In this document: positions 1 through 8,483 of the stretch, one piece after another
Position numbering within the stretch: position 1 is the stretch's first letter
Layout of the letters: the number at the start of each line of letters is the position of its first letter
Assembly (NCBI GenBank): GCA_012845835.1
Contig: JABAKD010000023.1
Location: 12,089,851 to 12,153,850 of the forward strand
Length of the DNA: 64,000 bases
Direction of reading: 5' to 3'
Source: Undaria pinnatifida
Lineage: Eukaryota; Sar; Phaeophyceae; Laminariales; Alariaceae
The notes under the pieces: model-generated
Seen by the model: only the letters and a program-made list of their open reading frames with translations
Told to the model about the DNA's origin: nothing
The model's database searches: none
Program-made: the position numbers and the translations under genes

Positions 1-1237
1 AGCAGTTAGTTGTAGTGAAAATGAAATAATAATAGGAAAAAAAGGGAGAAACCGGAATAATTATGGCCGGGGCTGAATTTCTTTCTTGAGAAAGGGTGAG
101 TTCTGCACACTATCTTCATCACAGCGCCTCTCAGTTGTCTTCCTTTCCTGGTAAAGTACAAGTATCAGCCTTGCTTTCCTATATCCCTGTTTGATTTTTT
201 ACATTTATGTCGTGCACTACTACAAGTAGTAGTGCTGTATCACGTAATATGTACAACGGCAAGCATCACCAACCAGCCGCAAAGCAGTGATTTTTTCATG
301 CGTTTGTGATACAAATGTTGTCGTAGCTATACAACGCGTTTCTTTCCCGCCTAAAAACGCACGATACGGAAAAAGGCGCACAAGTGAAAAGGTCCCATTT
401 CAATGTGCAAACTGAACTCACATGGCCGCGGGTATCCACTCAACTAAAGCATAGAGTTCCTCCGTTCCAACAACTAACCAACTCGCGACTACAAACTACA
501 GCGGTTGGGCTTCCTTCACCGTACGAACCGCACGGTGATCGTGAGTATAGACGAACGCGCCTGCTGTCTGGAGTGCTGTCAGAGTGACGACCCGCGGGCA
601 TGCAGTGAAACAAGAGCAATGGAACCAAAAACCACAGTACAGATATCAATGATCGCCCCTCCTTCCCGAGTTATTTGACAGGTTGCAGCGCAGCTACGAC
701 GCCCGTGCCTGAAAATCGAAAATTGCGGCGGGTCGTTCCCCGTGAAAGGTATACAACTCTTCTACAAACTCTACCAAAATCAGTGACGTAAGTAATATGC
801 CACACTGGGATTTACCTGTTTAATTGGATAGACATTTGGGGAGTACGGTCAATTGCGGGCCGAGCGGAATCGGAGCGTGCGGGAAATATGACGACTTATT
901 CATAAAACGAATGCCACGATGATTGAAATGATGGCTTTAATTAAATTAATTATCCCTCCGAGTACGGTGTTGTTGATCATCAATAGTCGTTCGCTCAACC
1001 TTTAAGAGTCTAAAGGGCATGGACCACGTCACTCCAATTAAAAAAATAAATAGTCCCACCGCATAGTAGTATAGCACCCTCCCTCGCATTCATTCACACT
1101 CATCATCTCCCATATCTCAGCAATGATCGATACACACACTCTCATCTTCCCTCAGGGCAGCTGCGGGCGCTGTGATGCGCCTGAGGCGTTTGATCGTGAG
1201 CATTCACGGCACGGTGTAGCTGTTTAAGTTGGAGTAG
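1..1237. other. Flanking sequence, no gene recognised
   Basis: Only short, unconvincing open frames occur here, and I see no splice-bounded exon or RNA gene. The sequence is mixed in composition, with AT-rich patches around 930-1050. It ends at the left copy of the GGAAT target duplication of copia-1. Before that insertion it was continuous with the sequence now starting at 11631. Confidence 0.5.
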
Positions 1238-1242
1238 GGAAT

Positions 1243-1529
1243 TGTTTGCTGATCCCTACGAAGCGTAGAGGGCTTACCCGTTGAGCTGACAATAGTGGGG
1301 TAGTGGAGTCACCGGTATGAAGACAAGAATAAGACGTACAAATATATATTACGTTGCTCCTAGCCAAGCCGCAGCGTGGAGTGCGCTCGCCAGGAAGAAA
1401 GGCGGTTAAATAGGCGGAGTATTTCCACCATCCCGATATCCCGCTATCATGCAGCCAACTTATCACTGGAAACCCCTACAATACTCAACCGTCATCATAT
1501 CCGCATCATATCTAAGCATACAATCAACA
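1243..1529 (-). repeat. 3' LTR of copia-1
   Basis: This is a direct copy of 11339-11625 with about ten substitutions. On the minus strand it starts TGTTGATTGTATGC. A TATATA-rich tract lies mid-LTR around 1340-1350, suitable as a promoter TATA element. The flank on the low-coordinate side is the GGAAT duplication, so it is not a solo LTR. Confidence 0.92.
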
Positions 1530-1543
1530 GCCTCCCTGCTTCG
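1530..1543 (-). promoter_or_regulatory. Polypurine tract of copia-1
   Basis: On the minus strand the bases immediately upstream of the 3' LTR read CGAAGCAGGGAGGC. This purine-rich tract sits exactly where plus-strand DNA priming occurs in LTR elements. The non-autonomous element at 45002-48939 has the nearly identical AAAGCAGGGAGGA in the same place. Confidence 0.75.
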
Positions 1544-2106
1544 TGAATGATACGGTATGATGCTATATTGTCATATCATCAGGGTAAAACGATTCAATGA
1601 AAATTTCGGTCAATCAATATCCTCCCAGTACCTCCGTGACAAGAAAGAAAGATTGCAACACCATAGTCCTTATAAAGCACTCCATAAATCCAGAGATACT
1701 ATTCAGGGACAGTATTCAACATCAATCTTCACGAACCTAAGATCTAAGTCGTAAAATCCTAAGTCCAAATACAAAAACTCAAATCCGAAATTCATAGACC
1801 GAAAACTCAAATCCGAAAACTCAAACATCGGCCTTATAATCAGCATTCAGCTTTCCTTAAAAAACGGTTGTCAGCTCCATAGAACAGGAGTGCCAACAAG
1901 TGTGATTGGACAGCAGTCTCAAAACTCACTTTCGAATGAGACAAACGCCTCCCGGCTGGGTACATACTAAAAATCCATTCAAATTCCAATCGCTCAAATC
2001 CTGAGAAAGATAATGCCATAATATACAACGCAATCGTGAAAACAGTAATATTTCAAAAACCAAGAAATAGTTACTTGCCTCCCTAACTACCATGCACTCT
2101 TTAAAA
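1544..2106. other. 3' untranslated region of copia-1, no gene
   Basis: This AT-rich stretch lies between the foldback element and the 3' LTR of copia-1. It holds a short reiteration of CTCAAATCCGAAA-like words around 1780-1830. No coding signature is visible. Confidence 0.5.
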
Positions 2107-3186
2107 AACAGCGAATCGTCCATGCTGAGGATGGTGCTTTTTGTTGAGGATGAAAAACAGTCGGAAAAATTCCGAGCAACAGCAAAAACATTTTCTCCGA
2201 GAAATATTCCAACGGCTGCGTGTTGGACACAGCACATTGTCAGTGTCGTCGTGAGATGCGTGGCTTGTGTTGTCCCACACACACCGCACGACTCTGCTGC
2301 GATAAGGACTTGACCTCGATAGGGCATGGATGAGTACAGAGGGCGGGAAAAAGTAGTGTGGGGGTCGGAGAACAACACAACGAGCGGACGCATGCCGGAG
2401 TGAAAAAAAATTGCTCGTCTTGGTTGACGAGTCACGTCGGAGAAGTTCTTGCTCTGCACCTGACCATAACTAATACCTCGCCACATAGAAGCAAGTACCA
2501 CTCTCACCAGTTGAAACACTCTTGCAAATTACGCTACTCTACTGACGCGAGGAGGTTTGGAGACGATTGGTGCCCTACAGGGCTCGAGTAAGGAGGTGGT
2601 GTCGTGGGCTACTGTTGTGTTGGGCGGACGTTCATGCAATCAACCCAGCACCCATGTCTCAAACCCTCACCGGAGATTGTTCTTGCTCCTCACCTCTACG
2701 GAAGTCTCCCCATAAAGGCCAGCTCCACCACAACCAGCAGACACACCATTGAGCCTCACATTACTCTACCGCCGCGGGGAGTTTTAGAGTCGATCGGATA
2801 TCCAGGGCTCGAGTTAGGAAGTGGTGCAGCCGACTGCTTTACGCACTGGTCGCATCATGGTGCGGCGGAATTTTGATATTTTTCGGCCTGGCACACTTCC
2901 TCAAACATCGATCGACATGTGCTGGTGCGTGCTCCTCACCGCTACCAAACTCTCCCCAGAGAGCCCAGCACCACTCCCAACAGTCGGTACGCCGTTCAAA
3001 CTTCCACAGTAGTACTTGTAGCATGAGAAGGTTTGGGGTCGATTGGTTGTCTAGAGAGGGCCCAACTTAGGAGTGTGGTGTTGTCTACTGCTGTAAGCTG
3101 TGTCGAAGTAGGGGGCTGCTGGTTTGTTTTTTCAAACGGTCACCCGTGTGTCTGGAACCTCGATCGAATTGTGCTTGTGCTTGCTC
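2107..3186 (+). repeat. Left inverted arm of the foldback element
   Basis: It is the inverted partner of 4350-5428. Homology stops abruptly at about 3186, where the left side continues with a CTG-rich run. Open frames found in both arms are mirror images of each other and are not taken as genes. Confidence 0.85.
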
Positions 3187-4349
3187 CTTTCCTCTCCAAC
3201 AGAGAAGCAGCAATGCTGCTGCCGTTGCTACTGCTGCCGCTGCTGCTGCTGTAGCTACAGAAGCAGTATATGTAGGCTGTGGCTCGGGAGCGTTTATCTA
3301 GTTCGCTCGCTCTTGGCAGTGCAAAGGCTCCTTTCTGTTAGTTGCCTTGCTGTGGTCAACAGCAAAAGAAGCAACCGTATTAAACTAGACTATACTTCGT
3401 ACAGCACAGCAGGTGGTCATTGATTGAAAGCGATGTACGAAGTACTTAGCACAGCAGACAAGGTACGCTGCTGTCGTGGCGGAAACGCAAAATACGAGAG
3501 ACGACGGCCGCGGGTCATCAATGATTGAGCCTGTCTCTCCCCTCTTACTGTCTGTTCCTCTCAGACTCTGGATGAACCGCACTGACATAGAGTGGTGGGT
3601 ATGGGGTGTGGTCAACAAAAAAGCACTTCCAAACGGCATGTCCCCACCCAAAGTAAAAATACCAACACTTACCATTATATAGAGGACCAAAATATATATA
3701 CCCTCTAAATGAAAACTATATCGTATTTTACAAGTACCAACAATGCAGCTTGCCAAGATGAGTATTGACCTAAAATTCGTCGAACTCACGGCTGACGTCC
3801 TGGAAATTTGTATATAAAATAGACAGACAGACGCTGCCTGCGTGCTGTGAAAGGGAGGACAGTTTATTTTTGAGTTGATTTGTAACACAGGTCCGTCGGA
3901 CCATCAAGTACCGCGTTGACTCCGTTTCGGCGAATTTGGGTTTCAAACAATTCACGGATCAACTTCTGGAAGGTTTCATGTTCAGAACAATTGTCGGTCG
4001 GATGTTCGAGCGACATTTGATTCTTGGAAGTATTGGAATAGACGAGATTCGTTTTCAGGCCAAATTCAATTTTGTTTTAATGAATGTCCCAAATGTTTTG
4101 TCTCGAGGGTTAAAATAAACTAATCTTCTAACACTTCGCGAACATGCGATCCTTAGCGGTCCGCCGGGGAACCTGAAACAAGTCATCATCCAGATGTGTG
4201 CTTCGGATGATTCGAGTCATAGACAACAACCAATCGACTCCAATCCTCCTCGCGCCCGTGCACTCGAGCAGCGTTAGTTTCAAGTTTCATGGTCTAGGCG
4301 TGCCGACTAACAGGGGTGGTGCTGGCCTCTGTGGGGAGCTTACCGCAGC
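3187..4349. other. Spacer of the foldback element
   Basis: It starts with a CTG/CCG-rich low-complexity run (3210-3255), and AT-rich sequence occurs around 3650-3730. One minus-strand frame of 167 codons (3385-3888) matches no family I recognise and shows no domain, so I do not call it a gene. A stretch of about 40 bp (3764-3805) reappears inverted at about 12463-12502, outside copia-1, so part of the spacer is a dispersed repeat. Confidence 0.5.
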
Positions 4350-5428
4350 AGCAAGCACAAGCACAATTCGATCGAGGTTCCAGACACACGGGTGACCGTT
4401 TGAAAAAACAAATCAGCAGCCCCCTACTTCGACACAGCTTACAGCAGTAGACAGCACCACACTCCTAAGTTGAGCCCTCTCTAGACAACCAATCGACCCC
4501 AAACCTTCTCGCGCTACAAGTACTACTGTGGAAGTTTGAACGGCGTATCTACTGTTGGGAGTGGTGCTGGCCTCTGTGGGGAGAGTTTGGTAGCGGTGAG
4601 GAGCACGCACCAGCACATGTCGATCGATGTTTGAGGAAGTGTGCCAGACCGAAAAATATCAAAATTCCGCCGCACCATGATGCGACCAGTGCGTAAAGCA
4701 GTCGGCTGCACCACTTCCTAACTCGGGCCCTGGATATCCGATCGACTCTAAAACTCCCCGCGGCGGTAGAGTAATGTGAGGCTCAATGGTGTGTCTGCTG
4801 GTTGTGGTGGAGCTGGCCTTTATGGGGAGACTTCCGTAGAGGTGAGGAGCAAGAACAATCTCCGGTGAGGGTTTGAGACATGGGTGCTGGGTTGATTGCA
4901 TGAACGTCCGCCCAACACAACAGTAGCCCACGACACCACCTCCTTACTCGAGCCCTGTAGGGCACCAATCGTCTCCAAACCCCCTCGCGTCAGTAGAGTA
5001 GCGTAATTTGCAAGAGCGTTTCAACTGGTGAGAGTGGTACTTGCTTCTATGTGGCGAGGTATTAGTTATGGTCAGGTGCAGAGCAAGAACTTCTCCGACG
5101 TGACTCGTCAACCAAGACGAGCAATTTTTTTTCACTCCGGCATGCGTCCGCTCGTTGTGTTGTTCTCCGACCCCCACACTACTTTTTCCCGCCCTGTGTA
5201 CTCATCCGTGCCCTATCGAGGTCAAGTCCTTATTGCAGCAGAGTCGTGCGGTGTGTGTGGGACAACACAAGCCACGCATCTCACGACGACACTGACAATG
5301 TGCTGTGTCCAACACGCAGCCGTTGGAACATTTCTCGGAGAAAATGTTTTTGCTGTTGCTCGGAATTTTTCCGACTGTTTTTCATCCTCAACAAAAAGCA
5401 CCATCCTCAGCATAGATGATTCGCTGTT
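4350..5428 (-). repeat. Right inverted arm of the foldback element
   Basis: It is the reverse complement of the left arm with a few percent difference. On its inner side it carries one further degenerate copy of the subrepeat (about 4240-4340), absent from the left arm. This suggests that arms grow or shrink by unequal exchange. Confidence 0.85.
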
Positions 5429-5504
5429 AAAAATACGAAAATCCAGCTAATATATGCAGAATAATCCGTCAAGAAACAATTCAAATCAGCTCACGAAAAA
5501 GTTA

Positions 5505-5562
5505 GTCGCCCACGGGTTCAGACGTATCGAACTCGTCGAGTTTGAGACCTTTTTCCTTCTTA
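5505..5562 (-). pseudogene. Scrap of a second copia RT/RNase H region
   Basis: Translated on the minus strand this short piece reads KKEKGLKLDEFDTSEPVGD. It is clearly related to the GLKLEEFDATEPEGD segment of copia-1 pol (about 6800-6850) but diverged from it. It is a relic of a related copia copy, or of an internal duplication, left between the foldback element and the 129-bp repeats. No other part of that copy is recognisable nearby. Confidence 0.7.
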
Positions 5563-5644
5563 ACGAGCCATAATCTTCTCAAGTGGTCAAGCGAATCCTT
5601 CCCCGCACAAGCAGTAACACGTGGGCGTGACCCCTCCTTGCAGG

Positions 5645-6060
5645 ATGAAAACTAAACGGTTTGGGTTAGCTGGGTCTCATTACGGGGCTAGTTGAGAAAA
5701 CTTTAGACTGATTACGCAGGGATGACCCCCGGTAGTTTACCCAAAAACTGTTGCCGTCCCCAAGTCCCAAAAAATGAAAACTGAACGATTTGGCTCAGCT
5801 GGGTCTCATTACGGGGCTAGTTGAGAAAACCATAGACTGATTACGCGGGGATGACCCCGGGTATTTTACCAAAAACGTCACCGTCCCCAAATCCCCCAAA
5901 AGATATAAACTGAACGATTTGGCTCAGCTGGGTCTCATTACGGGGCTAGTTGAGAAAACCATAGACTGATTACGCGGGGATGACCCCGGGTATTTTACCA
6001 AAAATCGTCACCGTCCCCAAATCCCCCAAAAAACATAAACTGAACGAATTGGCTCAGCTA
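5645..6060 (+). repeat. 129-bp tandem repeat, about 3.2 copies
   Basis: The word TGGGTCTCATTACGGGGCTA starts at 5671, 5800 and 5929, a constant 129-bp period. A fourth unit is cut at about 6060, just downstream of the pol stop codon on the minus strand. A diverged single copy of its core lies at about 30730-30770, next to the 3' end of the gypsy element. Confidence 0.9.
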
Positions 6061-6130
6061 TCATTACTAAACAGTAGAAAAAACGAACCTAGCGTACTAA
6101 ATCATGACATATTCCACCGTTCCCCCAAAA

Positions 6131-7150
6131 TCAAATGTTCATCACAAAATCCCGGTGAAAACGAAAAACTGGACCGGCAAGTGCCTTCGTCAGGAAGTTT
6201 GCGTGTTGCTGCTCAGACTCTACGGCGACAATGTCAAACTCTCCCCTGAATACAAGCTCTCGGAGAAAGTGGTGCCTAATGTCGATGTGTTTCGAATTCG
6301 ACGCGCACACCGGGTTATGAGCCAGGTGTCTTGCCCCCTTGTTGTCCTCAAAAACCGTGATGCATGCGGAACCAAGGCCAGGCAAAATAAAACTCCACAC
6401 GTACCGCAAGAAAATCACCTCCTTGATGGTGTCTGCTAGTGCTACGTACTCGGCTTCTGTGGTCGAAAGCGTCACGCACTTTTGAGTCCTCGAAAACCAG
6501 CACACGCATGCTCCTACGCACATGACAGCCCCACCGGAAACTGACCTTCTATCAGTGTCATTGCTGGCGTAGTCTGCATCCGCATACGCAACCAGCTCCA
6601 GTCCCTTACCTCTCTGAAAAGTAATGCCAAAATCACTCGTGAAAAAAACGCACTCTAAAAGGCCAACCGCTGTCTTCCAGTGTATCGCTCTGGGCGAGTT
6701 GGTGTACCTGGCTACCGCTCTCACTGCGTTCGCAATATCCGGACGTGTCTGATTGGCAAGCCACATCAAGCACCCTACCAGTTCACGGAAAGGCCAGTCA
6801 CCCTCAGGTTCAGTCGCATCAAACTCTTCGAGTTTAAGGCCCTTTTCTAACGGGTTTTTTCTGCCCGAGCTAACGCCGAACTTCAAAACTGTGTTTTCAG
6901 CGAAAGCTGGCTGCGAGATCGTTAAAGTGCCAGCATCCCAATCTCTAGAATACCGGCAGCCAGCATACCACCTTAGCTCGCCAAGGTTGTTAATCGGCAC
7001 TAGGCGGTTCAAGTCTTCGCAGAACTGATCGCATCTAGCCTTCTGTCCTACTGCGAAGATATCGTCCACATGAACTACTGTTACTATGGAGACAGTTCCA
7101 GACTCGACAAAGCGCAAGACACACGCGTCTGCTAGACTGCTCAAAACCAA
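6131..7150 (-). CDS. pol: Copia-1 pol, C-terminal RT and RNase H
   Basis: This is the last part of the polyprotein, copying element RNA into DNA and degrading the RNA strand. The reverse-transcriptase active site is seen as VVHVDDIFAVG (residues about 25-35), a variant of the usual YVDD. It is followed by the thumb region TRPDIANAVRAVARY. RNase H signatures are DADYASNDTDRRSVSGG, CVTLSTTEAEYVALA and EDNKGARHLAHNP...SKHIDIRHHFLRE, all standard for Ty1/copia. It ends about 70 bp before the tandem repeat. The start given is the first Met of the open frame; the true protein runs in from the frame at 7035-7454 across a frameshift near 7140. Confidence 0.93.
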   Translation of the reverse strand: MVLSSLADACVLRFVESGTVSIVTVVHVDDIFAVGQKARCDQFCEDLNRLVPINNLGELRWYAGCRYSRDWDAGTLTISQPAFAENTVLKFGVSSGRKNPLEKGLKLEEFDATEPEGDWPFRELVGCLMWLANQTRPDIANAVRAVARYTNSPRAIHWKTAVGLLECVFFTSDFGITFQRGKGLELVAYADADYASNDTDRRSVSGGAVMCVGACVCWFSRTQKCVTLSTTEAEYVALADTIKEVIFLRYVWSFILPGLGSACITVFEDNKGARHLAHNPVCASNSKHIDIRHHFLRELVFRGEFDIVAVESEQQHANFLTKALAGPVFRFHRDFVMNI

Positions 7151-7454
7151 GACTCTTCATGTGCGATAGCAAGTGGTTGTGCCACGATCTCGACGCTTGT
7201 TTCAAGCCGTAGAGACTGCGGTTCAAGCGTACTACCATACCAGACATCTCACCACAACCCCGGGGCAGCCCCATAAAAACATCTTCGTCTAGGTTTGACT
7301 GAACAAAAGCCTGCTCTGCATCGAAATGACAAAGATCCAGATCTGACTCGCAAGCAATGGCACCCAACAAGCGGATGCAGGACGCCGTAGGCGTCGGGGC
7401 AAATGTCTCAAAGAAATCGATACCTCCACGCTGCCCGCAACCCCTCGCTACCAA
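7035..7454 (-). pseudogene. pol: Copia-1 pol, N-terminal RT (frameshifted)
   Basis: This encodes the fingers and palm of the copia RT: MVARGCGQRGGIDFFETFAPT, then LDLCHFDAEQAFVQSNLDEDVF with the first catalytic Asp, then RLNRSLYGLKQASRSWH. These are hallmark Ty1/copia blocks. The frame loses homology after about residue 110, where the C-terminal half continues in the 6131-7150 frame. One base gained or lost near 7140 therefore separates them. Between 7454 and 7585 the same protein can be followed through several stops and a further shift (AKW...ARLVARG), so this copy cannot make an intact RT. Confidence 0.88.
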
Positions 7455-7584
7455 CCTCGCCTCAGCCCTGGTCGCAAATCCAATCTCATTCGATTTCCAA
7501 CCGTACCCACTTCGCCGAAAGAATATTCAGGCCGTTTGGTTGCTAGATCGCGCCGAAAGTACCCGCGTTCTCCAGGCCACCATA

Positions 7585-8418
7585 TTATTTCTCCATGGCC
7601 TGAATCCAGAGATCAGAATATTCGTCGGTGAGCGTTTCCGAGTACGAGTTCGGCGTCAAGAGTTCACTCACCGGGCGCGAGGGTAGGGGAGGGTTCTTGT
7701 GAGGTGGGGCTTGATGGTACAGGACATGACCAATACCCTCCCGCGCAGCCACCAAAGACAACAGTCCATGTTGCATACCCCCCTGATTGCGCGCGGTTTG
7801 CCCCCTGGTGCGTCCCAGTTGAGCTATGCCGTCATTTACAGTCTGCGATCTGTCAATTCCTGCCTGGTTGCGAGCAGTCTGCGCCCGCGTGCGCCCCAGG
7901 TGATGTGGCTCGCCACCATCATCAGCTCCTGAGAACTGGTGTAACAGCGGTAACGACTGTGACTGAGGCGGCTGTGCCAGGCCTGGTGACGCCCTTGACG
8001 TCACCAGCGACGGCTTTGCCGGCCCCGGTGACGCCCTTGACGGCACCACCGGTGACGGCCGTGTCGCCCCCGGTGACGCCCTTGACGTCCACACCGGTGA
8101 CGGCTGAACCAACTCCTGTGACGCCCTTGACGGCACCGGTGACGTCCTTGACGTGACCAGTGACGGTTGTGCCGGACCTGGTGACGTCCTTGACGGCACC
8201 GGTGCCAGCTCATGCCATACCTCCCCGTCTTCCGGGGGCATCTGCGCCTCTGACAAACTCGGCCCAGGTGATGGGGTGTCCTTGGCCCATGCCGCAGGCA
8301 GCAACCCAGCAAAGGCTTCCCGCGGATGCTCCCGAGTAACATCACGGGTGTACGACCGGCGGCCGGACACAAGCAACACCTTGCAACAGTCCCTCGGGTG
8401 GTTGCTGCCGCTGTTCAA
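7585..8418 (-). CDS. pol: Copia-1 pol, integrase-RT linker with Ser/Pro repeats
   Basis: This open frame of 277 codons fills the interval between integrase and RT. Its middle (about residues 70-150) is a reiterated Ser-Arg-Ala-Ser-Pro-Gly-type array, encoded by degenerate repeats at about 7980-8200. Its end (LTDEYSDLWIQAMEK) is the conserved entry to the copia RT domain, followed directly by an in-frame stop. Repeat-built linkers between integrase and RT are also seen in copia-2, although the repeat words differ. No enzymatic function is expected. Confidence 0.7.
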   Translation of the reverse strand: MNSGSNHPRDCCKVLLVSGRRSYTRDVTREHPREAFAGLLPAAWAKDTPSPGPSLSEAQMPPEDGEVWHELAPVPSRTSPGPAQPSLVTSRTSPVPSRASQELVQPSPVWTSRASPGATRPSPVVPSRASPGPAKPSLVTSRASPGLAQPPQSQSLPLLHQFSGADDGGEPHHLGRTRAQTARNQAGIDRSQTVNDGIAQLGRTRGQTARNQGGMQHGLLSLVAAREGIGHVLYHQAPPHKNPPLPSRPVSELLTPNSYSETLTDEYSDLWIQAMEK

Positions 8419-8483
8419 GAAAAAGCAAACCTGTGCCTTCGGCTCAGATTTCAGCGTCCGCTTTACATGATAAAAGCCTGGCT

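Larger units (their letters stand above)
2107..5428. mobile_element. Foldback-type element with arms of about 1.08 kb, inserted in copia-1
   Basis: The sequence from 2107 to about 3186 reappears inverted at about 4350-5428 with only scattered differences. The outermost bases are AACAGCGAATC and its complement. The arms enclose about 1.16 kb of unrelated sequence. Each arm is internally repetitive: three or four degenerate modules of about 230-250 bp begin with a GGTTTGGRGWCGATTGG-like word (around 2555, 2780 and 3030 on the left, with an extra one near 4240-4290 on the right). No transposase is visible, so it is probably non-autonomous. Long, internally repetitive inverted arms are typical of Foldback/FB-like elements. 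A MULE-type element with long terminal inverted repeats is an alternative. The flanks are A-rich, so the target duplication is ambiguous (about AAAA). Confidence 0.8.

Noticed and set aside
1247-1529. Solo LTR interpretation of the left copia LTR
   Set aside because: With the LTR start moved to 1243, GGAAT flanks both 1243 and 11625. The two LTRs therefore belong to one element with a long 3' region.
1926-2519. 197-codon minus-strand open frame and its mirror at 5028-5450
   Set aside because: It lies in the inverted arms of the foldback element, crosses the arm boundary on one side, and matches no domain. Arm identity alone explains its appearance twice.
7735-8210. CRISPR-like array from the regularly spaced GACGCCCTTGACG repeats
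   Set aside because: The spacing and variation are codon-like within a Ser/Pro-rich protein linker of a eukaryotic retroelement. There are no unique spacers of constant length and no cas genes.
8001-8372. Arg/Gly-rich frame overlapping the copia-1 linker
   Set aside because: It is a shadow of the Ser/Pro repeat in another frame. The sense frame joins conserved RT sequence.
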